From the NCBI GenBank assembly GCA_040882055.1, contig JBBECA010000051.1:1-64000 (forward strand): a DNA stretch of 64,000 nt, given 5' to 3'. Both the position numbers and the translations under genes were made by a program. Position 1 is the stretch's first letter, and each line of letters starts with the position of its first letter. This DNA comes from Nitriliruptor sp040882055 (GTDB lineage: Bacteria; Actinomycetota; Nitriliruptoria; Nitriliruptorales; Nitriliruptoraceae). The notes beneath the pieces are model-generated. The model was not told the origin of the DNA. It did not search any database and saw nothing but the letters and a program-made list of their open reading frames with translations. Shown in pieces: positions 7,565 through 15,689 of the stretch.

Positions 7565-8941
7565 TCAGTCAGCGAGGCCCCACGCCGGGGGGTGGCGGGT
7601 CCATGGCGCGAGCCGCTCGAGCTCGGCGGCGACGGCCAACACGGCCGCCTCGCTGCCCCGACGGCCGACGACCTGGACCGCCAACGGCCGTCCCCCGTGC
7701 GAGCCCATGGGGACGCTGGCCGCCGGCACGTCGGCGAGGTTCCACGCCGCCGCGAACGGGTAGGCGGAGAGGTTGGCGACGACGTTGGACAGCCACCCCC
7801 GCCGGTGCCAGGTGTCCGCTCGCGGTTGGGTCCTGGCGAACATCGGGGTGATGAGGACGTCGTAGCGCTCGAGGAACGGATCGACCCGCGTCCGCCACCG
7901 CCGGGCCTGCGCGTCGTCCACCGGCATCCGCCGCGCCAGCCAGCGGCCGATCCGAGCGTGGGCCACGGTGCGGGGTTGGAGCGCTGCCGGGTCCTCGGCG
8001 AGAGCCTCGACGTCGTGGGCCGCACCCTGGGTCCACCGGAGCATCGCCGCGAGGATGGTCGCCGGCTCGTAGGGCGGGTCGTGGTGGCTGATGTGGTGTC
8101 CGTCGCGGCGCAGCACCTGCGCGGCCTGGATCGTGGCGTCGATCCAGGGGCGTGCGACGACGATGCCCGGGGCGGGTGCGGCCCACGACACCGCGACCCG
8201 CAGCGGCCGGTCGTGCCGCCGGATCGTCGCGAGGTCGGGACGGCCCGCGAGCGTCGCCAAGCCGAGCGCTGCGTCCGCAACCGTGGTCGCGACCGGTCCG
8301 TAGCGCGACATGCCGAACCAGTGGTGCGATCCGTCGGGCTCCAGCGCCGGCGCGAGCCCCTCCCCCGGCTTGATCCCCACGAGGCCGCAGCACCCCGCCG
8401 GGATCCGGACCGAGCCGAGCCCGTCGGAGGCGAGAGCCAGCGGCACCGTCCCGGCAGCGACCGCAGCACCGGAGCCTCCCGACGAGCCCCCGGCCGTCCG
8501 GGTCGGCTGCCAGGGGGAGACCGCGACACCGGCCGGATCGTCCGAGGTCCCCCACAGCGACAGCTCCGGGCACCGGGTGATCCCGATGATCACCGCGCCG
8601 GCCGCGCGCCAGCGGGCGACGACGTCGTCGTCGGTGGTGGCGGGATCCGGCGAGGTGGCACGCGAGCCATGCCGGGTCGGTTGCCCCGCGACCGCTGCGA
8701 CGTCCTTGATCGCGACCGGCACACCCGCCATCGGCAGACGGCTGCGGTCCTCGCGGGCGTCGACCGCCTCGGCGGCGGCCATCGCCTCGCGCTGCAGGAC
8801 GGTCACGTAGGCGCCGAGCCGGTGCTCGACCTCGGCGAGCTGGTCGAGGTGCGCACGCGCGACGTCGACCGCCCGCGCCCGCCCGGAACGCACCGCCTCG
8901 GCGATGTCGGTGGCGCTCGAACCTGCCGTGGGGGTGCTCAC
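7565..8941 (-). CDS. Amidase-signature family protein
   Basis: A 458-residue amidase-signature enzyme, expected to hydrolyse a carboxamide; the substrate is unknown. The Ser-cisSer-Lys triad is visible: Lys79 in PVAIKDV, the Ser pair in AGGSSGGSGAA (about 153-154) and the nucleophile Ser177 in ASDGLGSVRIPA. It begins with GTG 8941, six nt after an AGGAG ribosome site; the open frame extends further upstream without family similarity. It resembles GatA-like amidases, but the absence of gatB or gatC next to it and the short N-terminus argue for a stand-alone catabolic amidase rather than a tRNA amidotransferase subunit. Confidence 0.88.
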   Translation of the reverse strand: MSTPTAGSSATDIAEAVRSGRARAVDVARAHLDQLAEVEHRLGAYVTVLQREAMAAAEAVDAREDRSRLPMAGVPVAIKDVAAVAGQPTRHGSRATSPDPATTDDDVVARWRAAGAVIIGITRCPELSLWGTSDDPAGVAVSPWQPTRTAGGSSGGSGAAVAAGTVPLALASDGLGSVRIPAGCCGLVGIKPGEGLAPALEPDGSHHWFGMSRYGPVATTVADAALGLATLAGRPDLATIRRHDRPLRVAVSWAAPAPGIVVARPWIDATIQAAQVLRRDGHHISHHDPPYEPATILAAMLRWTQGAAHDVEALAEDPAALQPRTVAHARIGRWLARRMPVDDAQARRWRTRVDPFLERYDVLITPMFARTQPRADTWHRRGWLSNVVANLSAYPFAAAWNLADVPAASVPMGSHGGRPLAVQVVGRRGSEAAVLAVAAELERLAPWTRHPPAWGLAD

Positions 8942-9173
8942 TCGGTGCTCCTGCGCGCGGGAGGGTGCGGCGGTTGGCAGCAGCCTACGTCGCGCACCTC
9001 GGGGGTTCCCACGGTCACCCCGGACGGCACGGCGCGTGTCGCCCCGGTGCGGCAGACTGTGGCGGCCCGGCACGAAACGCGGCCGGGAGAGCGCCGCCCC
9101 GACCGGTACCGGTCGGGCCACCGATCGCGTCGGACCGGCAACCTCGCGATCACACGACCGACGGGAGCCGGCC

Positions 9174-10061
9174 GTGCCTGGACATCACGAGGTGCACCTG
9201 CGCGTCCTCACCTCCGAGGACGCCGTCTGGACCGTGGACCTCGACGCCTCCGCGGCGACGGCGTACGCCCGCAGCCACGGCTGGGACGTCGACAAGCTGG
9301 CCGCGGAGCTCGACGAGGGCGTCTGGGCGTCCGATGACCGGTTCGCGTGGGCGATCGTGATCGATGGCGACCCGGGCGGCTTCGCGCTCGTCACGGGGCT
9401 GTCCAGCACCGATGCCCGTATGGAGATCCGCATCGACGTGGACCGCCGGGGCCGCGGGGTCGGTCGCGAGGTGCTCCGCCAGCTGGCCGACCACCACTTC
9501 GCCGCGAACCCGCACCTCGTGCGCCTCGCGGGACGCGCCCACGAGCACAACGTGCCGATGCAGCGGGCGTTCAACGCGGCGGGTTTCAGGATGGAGGCGC
9601 GCTACCGCGATTCGTTCCTGCAGTCCGATGGCGAGCTCGCCTCCGAGTGGGGGTACGCGCTCACCCGTGGCGACTGGGAGGCCGGCCGTCACCGCGGCGA
9701 TGAACAGGGCTACGACCTGCACGGGTTGAGCTTCGCCGTCGAGGAGATCATCGAGGGCCCGCCGGCTCACGGGGTCCTGGTCAAGTTCCTGCAGGAAGGA
9801 CGGCGGACCCTGGCCCGCTACGACGGCCACGAGATCAGCGAGGGCGAGCTCGCCGGGATCGTCGTCGGTGATGTCCTCAGCTACCACTACGTGCACCTGC
9901 TCGACGAGAAGGGCGCCGACCCCCAGCAGATCGTCGGCCACGGCCGCGCGCGCATCCAACGGCGTCGCGACGGACGTCTCGAGGCGGTCGACGAATGGGA
10001 CGCCACCGACGGCGTCTCCGGTCGACGCTTGCTCGTCGAGCGGCGCGACGACCACCGCTGA
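9174..10061 (+). CDS. GNAT acetyltransferase with a C-terminal beta-barrel-like domain
   Basis: A 295-residue two-domain protein. Residues 1-170 look like a GNAT N-acetyltransferase: the acetyl-CoA motif A reads MEIRIDVDRRGRGVGREVLR and is followed by HEHNVPMQRAFNAAGF, typical of motif B. Residues 180-295 form a second domain with regularly spaced short beta segments (VLVKFLQEGRRTLARYDGHE, GELAGIVVGDVLSYHYVHL, GRLEAVDEWDATDG) resembling a family that databases often label n-acetylglutamate synthase; I place no weight on that name. GTG 9174 follows GGGAG by a good spacing. The substrate is unknown, and the gene is monocistronic between two minus-strand genes. Confidence 0.7.
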   Translation: MPGHHEVHLRVLTSEDAVWTVDLDASAATAYARSHGWDVDKLAAELDEGVWASDDRFAWAIVIDGDPGGFALVTGLSSTDARMEIRIDVDRRGRGVGREVLRQLADHHFAANPHLVRLAGRAHEHNVPMQRAFNAAGFRMEARYRDSFLQSDGELASEWGYALTRGDWEAGRHRGDEQGYDLHGLSFAVEEIIEGPPAHGVLVKFLQEGRRTLARYDGHEISEGELAGIVVGDVLSYHYVHLLDEKGADPQQIVGHGRARIQRRRDGRLEAVDEWDATDGVSGRRLLVERRDDHR

Positions 10062-10117
10062 GCTCGAGGGTGACGCCGTCGGGGTCGCGGGACCCATTCG
10101 ACGCGTTCCTGCTCGGG

Positions 10118-10999
10118 TCACCGCAGCGAGGGCACCTCGTGCACCGCGATGTGCAGCGCCGACGCGACCGCGTACACCGCCCCGTCCTCGTCGATGAGCG
10201 CGGTCCGTACCCGCACCTTCCGCCCGTCGAGCTCGTCGTGCCGGGCGACGAGCCGCAGCGGTTCGTAGGTCGGAGCATCGCGGTACCAGCGCACCTCCAT
10301 GCCGGCGAGCAGACAGCCGGCGAAGCCTGCGTCGGTCAAGGCCGGTGTCGCCGCCCACACGCCCGGGCAGTCGAGCGCGGCGCCGACCACCACCGGGTCG
10401 ATGACCACCGGCGCTTCGTCGCGGCCGCCGCGCCGCGCGACCGGCGCCGCGCCGAGCGCCTCCTCCGCCAACCACGGCAGCGCGACGGCATCGTCCCGGA
10501 CGTAGCCGTAGGTGCACCGCAGCGCGTGGGGGTGCGGGCTGTCGGGTCCGCAGACGAAGCACCGCGGGTAGGTCCGTTGGTGGCGTTGGGGTGGCAGCTC
10601 GCACAGGGCGAGTTCGACCAGGTCCGGCACCGCGGGTGGCCGGTCACGACCCGCGAGCTCGACGGTGGCGCTGACCAGCAGCTGATCCCCGTCGCGGAGC
10701 TGCACCTCGTGCCGGGCGACCCCGTCGGCCGGACGCAGCGCCGCCTGGAGTTGGCGGCCGAGCGGTGTCGGCGCGTGCAGCCGAGCGGTCACGGAGGTGA
10801 GCGGCGCCCCGAACGGGTCGCTCAGCCGAGCGACGACGGAGGGCAAGGTGGCCGCGAGCCCGCCCTGCAGGATCCCGGGCGGTCCGTCGAGACCGTCGCC
10901 GGCCCGGAAGGCCCGCACGAGCCACCCGCCCTCGAGGCTGGTGTCGGCCCCGACGGCGGCTCCGAGCGCGGGCGGTCCCGCGTCCAACCAGGTCGTCAT
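10118..10999 (-). CDS. Probable double-hotdog (thioesterase-like) protein
   Basis: A 293-residue protein with two half-domains resembling thioesterase hotdog folds. The first contains PPGILQGGLAATL, which resembles the active-site helix start of PaaI/FabZ-like hotdogs (G-G), and the second contains VVGAALDCPGVWAA. Between them lies RTYPRCFVCGPDSPHPHAL, a Cys-containing linker that I associate with thioesterase-superfamily proteins acting on acyl-CoA. No catalytic assignment can be made. The start is ATG 10999; the frame remains open upstream but the added residues are low-complexity. It is divergent from nrdR. Confidence 0.6.
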   Translation of the reverse strand: MTTWLDAGPPALGAAVGADTSLEGGWLVRAFRAGDGLDGPPGILQGGLAATLPSVVARLSDPFGAPLTSVTARLHAPTPLGRQLQAALRPADGVARHEVQLRDGDQLLVSATVELAGRDRPPAVPDLVELALCELPPQRHQRTYPRCFVCGPDSPHPHALRCTYGYVRDDAVALPWLAEEALGAAPVARRGGRDEAPVVIDPVVVGAALDCPGVWAATPALTDAGFAGCLLAGMEVRWYRDAPTYEPLRLVARHDELDGRKVRVRTALIDEDGAVYAVASALHIAVHEVPSLR

Positions 11000-11135
11000 G
11001 GGGGGGCACGCTACCGCCGCGCGCGAGGGTGCTCGCCTCGGGGGCGGGCGGGTCGTAGGTTGCCTCGGACGGTCGGCACGTGCGGCCGGGCCGGCCGGAC
11101 TCCCGGCTCGGGCCACTCGCGACGGAAGGCTGACG

Positions 11136-11603
11136 GTGCGCTGCCCCGTCTGCGCGGTCGACGACGACAAGGTCGTCGACTCGCGCCCTGGGCCGATCGG
11201 TGACGCGGTCCGGCGTCGCCGCGAGTGCCGTGCGTGCGGCCACCGCTTCACCACCTTCGAGCGCATCGAGCTGCCCGAGCTGGTGGTCCGCAAGCGCTCG
11301 GGGACGGTGTCGACCTTCTCGCGCGCCAAGGTGCTCGAAGGGATGAGCCGCGCCGCCAAGAGCCGGGTCCCCGTCGCCGAGCTCGAGCGCGCGAGCGCTG
11401 CGGTGGAGTCGGCGTTGCGTGACCTCGGCGTCCGCGAGGTCACCTCCGAGCAGGTCGGACTCCAGGTCCTCGTGCAGCTCCGCGAGCTCGACCAGGTCGC
11501 CTACGTCCGCTTCGCCAGCGTCTACAAGGACTTCCAGGGGCCGGAGGACTTCGAGCAGGAGCTCTCGGTCCTGCGCAAGGAAGCGCCCCCGAAGTCGGCG
11601 TGA
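11136..11603 (+). CDS. nrdR: Transcriptional repressor NrdR
   Basis: A 155-residue repressor of ribonucleotide reductase genes that senses ATP/dATP. The N-terminal zinc ribbon has Cys pairs in RCPVC (3-6) and ECRAC (31-34), followed by the typical HRFTTFERIE stretch and an ATP-cone domain (VVRKRSGTVSTFSRAKVLEGM, then VAYVRFASVYKDF). Length and motifs are normal. GTG 11136 is preceded by GGAAGG. The target nrdJ lies about 5 kb to the left and possible boxes are described there. A TAGGTT hexamer at about 11056 could be its -10 element. Confidence 0.96.
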   Translation: MRCPVCAVDDDKVVDSRPGPIGDAVRRRRECRACGHRFTTFERIELPELVVRKRSGTVSTFSRAKVLEGMSRAAKSRVPVAELERASAAVESALRDLGVREVTSEQVGLQVLVQLRELDQVAYVRFASVYKDFQGPEDFEQELSVLRKEAPPKSA

Positions 11604-11664
11604 CCGACGCCGTCTGACATCGGACGACCCACGCCGGCGCTGGGGTCGTCCGCGCGACCCGACC

Positions 11665-11729
11665 GGGTCAGCCCGTCCGGGTCAGCCCGTCCGGGTCAGC
11701 CCGTCCGGGTCAGCCCGTCCGGGTCAGCG
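11665..11729. repeat. Tandem repeat of a 14-bp unit after nrdR
   Basis: The unit GGGTCAGCCCGTCC occurs four times without change at 11665-11678, 11679-11692, 11693-11706 and 11707-11720, with a partial fifth copy (GGGTCAGC) that includes the stop codon of the LysM gene. It lies between two convergent genes, nrdR and the LysM gene, and may act as a terminator region or simply be an unstable minisatellite. Confidence 0.9.
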
Positions 11730-12155
11730 GGCCGGCAGGAGCACCACGGTCCAGGGCTCGACCGCCGAACCGTCGAACCCGTTCAGCTCGCCGATAGCCG
11801 CGAGCTGCTCGCGGGCGTCGACCCCGTCGGGTGCGGTGGCGATCGCCACGTCCCACAGCGTCTCGCCCGGCGCGATCGTCACCGTGCCCGCGACCGGGTC
11901 GGCGAGCTGGGCCCCGGCCGTCACCCGACCGACCGCCACGGTGAGCAGGAAGGCGAGCAGGACCAGCACCGTCACGGCGCCGAGCCGTCGGCGCCACGCC
12001 GACGCCCGCGAGGTCGGGCGCAGGGCCAGGACCTCGGCGGACGCCGACGCGGAGCGAGCGCGCGCGGACCGTCCCCCCGGCGACGGGGAGGGCACGAGGA
12101 CGGGCGTCCACCGGGGGCGGTCGGTGGGGGCGTCGATCGTGGGCTGGGCGCTCAT
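11724..12155 (-). CDS. LysM-domain membrane protein divergent from lexA (SOS cell-division inhibitor-like)
   Basis: A 143-residue protein with a basic Ser/Arg-rich N-terminus (1-55), one membrane helix (LGAVTVLVLLAFLLTVAVG, near 61-79) and a C-terminal LysM domain (VTIAPGETLWDVA ... LNGFDGSAVEPWTVVLLP) that would sit outside the membrane on peptidoglycan. Its position, divergent from lexA across a region with five LexA boxes, parallels Bacillus yneA, Mycobacterium chiZ (Rv2719c) and Corynebacterium divS, SOS-induced proteins that delay division. The same role here is inference from synteny and architecture. ATG 12155 has AGGAG seven nt upstream. The stop lies inside a 14-bp tandem repeat. Confidence 0.82.
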   Translation of the reverse strand: MSAQPTIDAPTDRPRWTPVLVPSPSPGGRSARARSASASAEVLALRPTSRASAWRRRLGAVTVLVLLAFLLTVAVGRVTAGAQLADPVAGTVTIAPGETLWDVAIATAPDGVDAREQLAAIGELNGFDGSAVEPWTVVLLPAR

Positions 12156-12239
12156 CGTGGGCTCCTGGGCGTGTGGTCCGTCGGCGACCGGCGGTGTCCG
12201 TCGTGGGACCAGCGTGCGTCGGGGGTGTGACACGTCCCC

Positions 12240-12366
12240 GAACGGCTGTTCGCCGAACGCCTGTTCGTACACCGTGCCGAACGCGCGTTCGGACGTCAAC
12301 TCGCGCGGCACCGAACGGGTGTTCGCGTGCGGAGGCCGACCGTGGTAGCGTGGCGAACGCCCGTTC
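12240..12366. promoter_or_regulatory. Five LexA (SOS) boxes in the lexA / LysM divergent promoter region
   Basis: Perfect GAAC-N4-GTTC sites occur at 12240-12251, 12255-12266, 12279-12290, 12313-12324 and 12355-12366. The last lies just before the lexA ribosome site and next to a TAGCGT hexamer (12346-12351) that suits the lexA -10 element. The first two are better placed to control the divergent LysM gene. Autoregulation of lexA and SOS induction of both genes is expected. Confidence 0.93.
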
Positions 12367-12382
12367 GGACGAGGGAGCGCCC

Positions 12383-13096
12383 GTGGACACCCAGGAACCC
12401 ACCGCTGCACCGCCCGCCGACGCGTCGGCCGTCGGCGCGTCCGGCCCGGCCAACGACGTCGATGCCGGTGAACTGACCGAACGTCAGCGCGCGATCCTCG
12501 AGGTCATCCACGACCACGTCGACGCGCACGGCTACCCCCCGTCGGTCCGCGAGATCGGCGACGCCGTCGGTCTGAAGTCGTCCTCGTCGGTCCACGCGCA
12601 GCTCGAGACCCTCGAGACCAAGGGCTACCTGCGGCGCGACCCGACCAAGCCGCGTGCGCTCGAGATCGGACGCGACCCGGACACCGCGCTCGGTGTCCGC
12701 CCCTCGTCCGGCCGCAACGTCCCCCTCGTGGGTGAGATCGCCGCCGGTGGGCCGATCCTGGCGGAGGAGCGCGTCGAGTCGGTGTACGCCCTGCCCAAGG
12801 AACTGGTCGGCGACGGGCAGCTGTTCATGCTGCGTGTCCGCGGTGAATCGATGATCGACGCCGGGGTGATGGACGGGGACCTCGTCGTGGTCCGCGAGCA
12901 GCCCTCGGTCGAGCAGGGCGAGATGTGCGCCGCGCTCATCGACGGGGAGGCCACCGTGAAGTTCTTCCGACGCACGAAGGCCGGCGAGGTGTTCCTCGAC
13001 CCGGCCAACGAACGGTTCGAGCCCATCCCGGTCACCTCGAACCAGGACGCCCACGTGATGGGCAAGATCGTCACGGTGCTGCGCAGCGTCCGCTGA
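12383..13096 (+). CDS. lexA: SOS repressor LexA
   Basis: A 237-residue repressor/self-protease. After a disordered 28-residue lead, the winged helix DNA-binding domain (LTERQRAILEVIHDHV, then YPPSVREIGDAVGLKSSSSVHAQL) is followed by the hinge and the S24 peptidase domain. The Ala-Gly autocleavage site is at 121-122 (GEIAAGGPI), the nucleophile Ser156 in VRGESMIDAG and general base Lys193 in EATVKFFRR. GTG 12383 follows GAGGGAG. It is controlled by its own boxes just upstream; recA with a matching box is also in this window, so the core SOS circuit is intact. Confidence 0.97.
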   Translation: MDTQEPTAAPPADASAVGASGPANDVDAGELTERQRAILEVIHDHVDAHGYPPSVREIGDAVGLKSSSSVHAQLETLETKGYLRRDPTKPRALEIGRDPDTALGVRPSSGRNVPLVGEIAAGGPILAEERVESVYALPKELVGDGQLFMLRVRGESMIDAGVMDGDLVVVREQPSVEQGEMCAALIDGEATVKFFRRTKAGEVFLDPANERFEPIPVTSNQDAHVMGKIVTVLRSVR

Positions 13097-13118
13097 CACC
13101 AGGACCGTCTCTCGGTGC

Positions 13119-13138
13119 CCCGCCGGTCCTCAGGCGGG
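13119..13138. terminator. Weak hairpin between convergent lexA and hflX
   Basis: CCCGCC at 13119-13124 can pair with GGCGGG at 13133-13138 across an 8-nt loop in the 58-bp gap between the two convergent stops. There is no U-tract and the stem is only six pairs, so a terminator role is a guess. Confidence 0.3.
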
Positions 13139-13154
13139 CTGTCGGCGGTGCTGG

Positions 13155-14519
13155 TCAGTCGAGCTCCCACGCCTCGGGCTCGTCCGCGAACGGGTCATCG
13201 AGCAGGTAGGGGCGCAGCTCGCGGGCCGCACGGACGTCCAGGTCGACCACCAGCTCGGTGCCGGCGTCACCGTGGACCTCCTTGACCACGTTGCCCCGGC
13301 GGTGGGCGAGCGCGACCAGTTCGGCGCGGGCGTACGGCACGTCGGCCGTCACCCGCACGCGGCGACCGGGCAGGCGGAGCTGGATGCGCTCGACGAGGTC
13401 CTCGATCCCCTCGCCGGTCCAGGCGGACACCGCGACGGGTTCGGCGCCGAGCTCCATCTGCAGCCGACGCGACAACGCATCGACGTCCCGCTGCTCGGCC
13501 TGGTCGACCTTGTTGAGCACGATCTGTTCGGGGACGCGGTCGGCCCCGATCTCCTCGAGGACCTCACGCACCGCGACGATGTGCTGTTCGGCCTCCGGGT
13601 GCGACGCGTCGACCACGTGCAGGAGCAGGTCGGCCTTCGCCGTCTCCTCGAGGGTCGACTTGAACGCCTCGACGAGCCCGTGGGGCAGTTTCTGGACGAA
13701 CCCCACCGTGTCGGTGAGGACGACGTCCGAACCATCCTGGAGGTCGAGCTGTCGGACGGTCGGGTCGAGCGTCGCGAACAGCTTGTCCTCGACCAGCACC
13801 TCGGCACCGGTGATTCGGTTGAGCAGCGATGACTTGCCGGCGTTGGTGTAGCCCACGATCGCCGCGACCCGGACGCGGTTGCGGTCACGCTCCGCGGCCT
13901 TGGTCGCGCGGATCTTGGCGAAGTCCACCAGGTCGCGGCGGAGCTTGGTCATCCGCCGCATGATGCGCCGCCGGTCGACCTCGAGCTGGGTCTCCCCCGG
14001 TCCACGGCCACCCATACCGCCACCACCCGCGACGCGGCCACCGGCCTGCCGGGACAGGGCGGTCCCCCAGCCGCGCAGGCGCGGCAGCAGGTAGGTCAGC
14101 TGCGCGAGCTCGACCTGGGCCTTGCCCTCCTTGGAGGTGGCGTGCTGGGCGAAGATGTCGAGGATGACGATGGTCCGGTCGAGGACCTTCTGGCCGACCT
14201 TCTCCTCCAGCGCACGCTGCTGCGCGGGGGCGAGATCGTCGTCGAAGACCACCGCGTCGGCGTCGAGCGCGGCCGCGAGATCCCGGAGCTCGGCGACCTT
14301 GCCCCGCCCGATGAACGTCGCCGAGTCGGGCGCGTCGCGGCGTTGCACGACCCGCTCCACCACCACGGCGCCGGCGGTGTCGAGCAGGGAGGTGAGCTCG
14401 TCGAGCGATGCCTCGACGTCGGCCGAGGTCCGGCCGGGGAGCTGGACCCCGACGATGACCGCCCGCTCGACGGGGCGGATGATTTCGACGCCCTCCTGCG
14501 GGGCGCCCTCCTCCACCAC
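13155..14519 (-). CDS. hflX: GTPase HflX (ribosome-associated)
   Basis: A GTPase of the HflX family that splits or rescues stalled ribosomes. The N-terminal HflX domain carries TFIGRGKVAEL and the glycine-rich linker GGRVAGGGGMGGRGPGE before ETQLEVDRRRI. The G domain shows P-loop GYTNAGKSSLLN, switch region DPTVR, DTVGF and NKVD. The first standard start giving this frame is GTG 14519 (454 residues), but it lacks a clear ribosome site. The same frame stays open for another 150 or more nt upstream with HflX-like acidic and basic sequence (LTEGELERVRDVGDEHRG), so the true start may be a rare codon such as CTG further up. It follows dapF on the same strand. Confidence 0.93.
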   Translation of the reverse strand: MVEEGAPQEGVEIIRPVERAVIVGVQLPGRTSADVEASLDELTSLLDTAGAVVVERVVQRRDAPDSATFIGRGKVAELRDLAAALDADAVVFDDDLAPAQQRALEEKVGQKVLDRTIVILDIFAQHATSKEGKAQVELAQLTYLLPRLRGWGTALSRQAGGRVAGGGGMGGRGPGETQLEVDRRRIMRRMTKLRRDLVDFAKIRATKAAERDRNRVRVAAIVGYTNAGKSSLLNRITGAEVLVEDKLFATLDPTVRQLDLQDGSDVVLTDTVGFVQKLPHGLVEAFKSTLEETAKADLLLHVVDASHPEAEQHIVAVREVLEEIGADRVPEQIVLNKVDQAEQRDVDALSRRLQMELGAEPVAVSAWTGEGIEDLVERIQLRLPGRRVRVTADVPYARAELVALAHRRGNVVKEVHGDAGTELVVDLDVRAARELRPYLLDDPFADEPEAWELD

Positions 14520-14729
14520 CTCGCGTCGTTGACGGCGTTCCTCGGCGCGGGTCAGGCCACGGTGCTCGTCGCCGACGTCGCGGACACGCTCGAGCTCCCC
14601 CTCGGTGAGCGAGGCGAGGTCGTCGCGGTCGTCGCCCCCGGTGGGGTCGAAGGGCTGTGGATCGGAGGTGGCGATCAGAGCCTCGCAGGTCGATCGAACG
14701 TGAAGGGCGGGGACGGCGGGGCGGTGGTG

Positions 14730-15632
14730 TCAGGCACCGGCGAGCCGCACGGTGGGCGCTCCGGCCGCGGCGAGCCAGTCGTCCGCCAGCCGGACGGCAG
14801 CCACCTCGGTCGCGGGACCACGCATGGTGACGGTGCCACCGGGCGCGTGCCTGACCTCGAGGACCCCGCCGGGTAGGTGCACGGCCACGACCTCGTCGAG
14901 GAGGTCGCGGCGTTGGAGGGCGACGACCGCGGCGCAGGCGCCGGTGCCACAGGCAGCGGTCTCGCCGACACCGCGTTCCCAGACGCGCAGACGGATCGTG
15001 GCCCGGTCGACCACCTCGGCGAAGCCGGCGTTGACCTTCGCGGGGAAGCGCGGGTGCACCTCGACGCGCGGGCCGAGCGTGGTGACCGGGGCGGCCCTGA
15101 CATCGTCGACGAGGGTCACGGCGTGCGGGTTGCCCATCGACACGACGCTGACGGGGAGCACCGTGCCGTCGACGTCGAGGTCGTGCACCAGGGCCTCGGC
15201 GTCGTCGGCGGCGAACGGCACGTCCTCGGGGGCGAGGATCGGCGCGCCCATGTCGACGCTCACCTCCTCGACCTCGCCGGCGGCGTCACGGTGCACGACC
15301 ACCGCCTTGGTGCCGGCCCGGGTGGCGACCTGCACGACACCGCCGTCCCGAGGCGTGACGAAGCCGTGATCGACCGCCAGCTTGGCGGTCACCCGGACGC
15401 CGTTGCCGCACATCTCGACCGCGGCGCCGTCGGCGTTGCGGTAGTCCATGAAGACGTCAGCGCCCGGCTGGTCGCTCGGTGGCGCGCCGAGGCGGATGAC
15501 CCCGTCGCCACCGACCCCGGTGCGGCGGTCGCTCAGAGCGCGCACCAGGTCGGCCGACAGCTCGAGCCGGTCGTCGAGGTCCGGCAACACCACGAAGTCG
15601 TTGCCGGTGCCGTGCGCCTTGATCGCGTCCAT
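14730..15632 (-). CDS. dapF: Diaminopimelate epimerase
   Basis: A 300-residue enzyme converting LL- to meso-diaminopimelate for lysine and peptidoglycan synthesis. Both catalytic cysteines are present: Cys75 in VEMCGNGVR and Cys228 in TAACGTGACA. The N-terminal HGTGNDFVVL and the segment RRTGVGGDGVI are typical. ATG 15632 is the natural start; the frame continues open upstream across the next gene but without family similarity. It is likely co-transcribed with hflX, 210 bp downstream. The partner dapA is at 55.3 kb. Confidence 0.96.
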   Translation of the reverse strand: MDAIKAHGTGNDFVVLPDLDDRLELSADLVRALSDRRTGVGGDGVIRLGAPPSDQPGADVFMDYRNADGAAVEMCGNGVRVTAKLAVDHGFVTPRDGGVVQVATRAGTKAVVVHRDAAGEVEEVSVDMGAPILAPEDVPFAADDAEALVHDLDVDGTVLPVSVVSMGNPHAVTLVDDVRAAPVTTLGPRVEVHPRFPAKVNAGFAEVVDRATIRLRVWERGVGETAACGTGACAAVVALQRRDLLDEVVAVHLPGGVLEVRHAPGGTVTMRGPATEVAAVRLADDWLAAAGAPTVRLAGA

Positions 15633-15689
15633 CGTCCCGAGGGTACTGCCGCGGCAGTACCGTCGTCCGACGCAGGGAGGTAGCCAGGG

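Noticed and set aside
7565..8941. GatA subunit of the tRNA amidotransferase
   Set aside because: There is no gatC or gatB neighbour and the motifs are equally compatible with stand-alone amidases.
8904..9173. N-terminal extension of the GNAT protein
   Set aside because: The extra residues are low-complexity and overlap the amidase promoter; GTG 9174 has a good ribosome site.
11665..11729. Tandem repeats considered as a CRISPR array
   Set aside because: The units are contiguous with no spacers; the same applies to 17865-17918 and 48520-48597.
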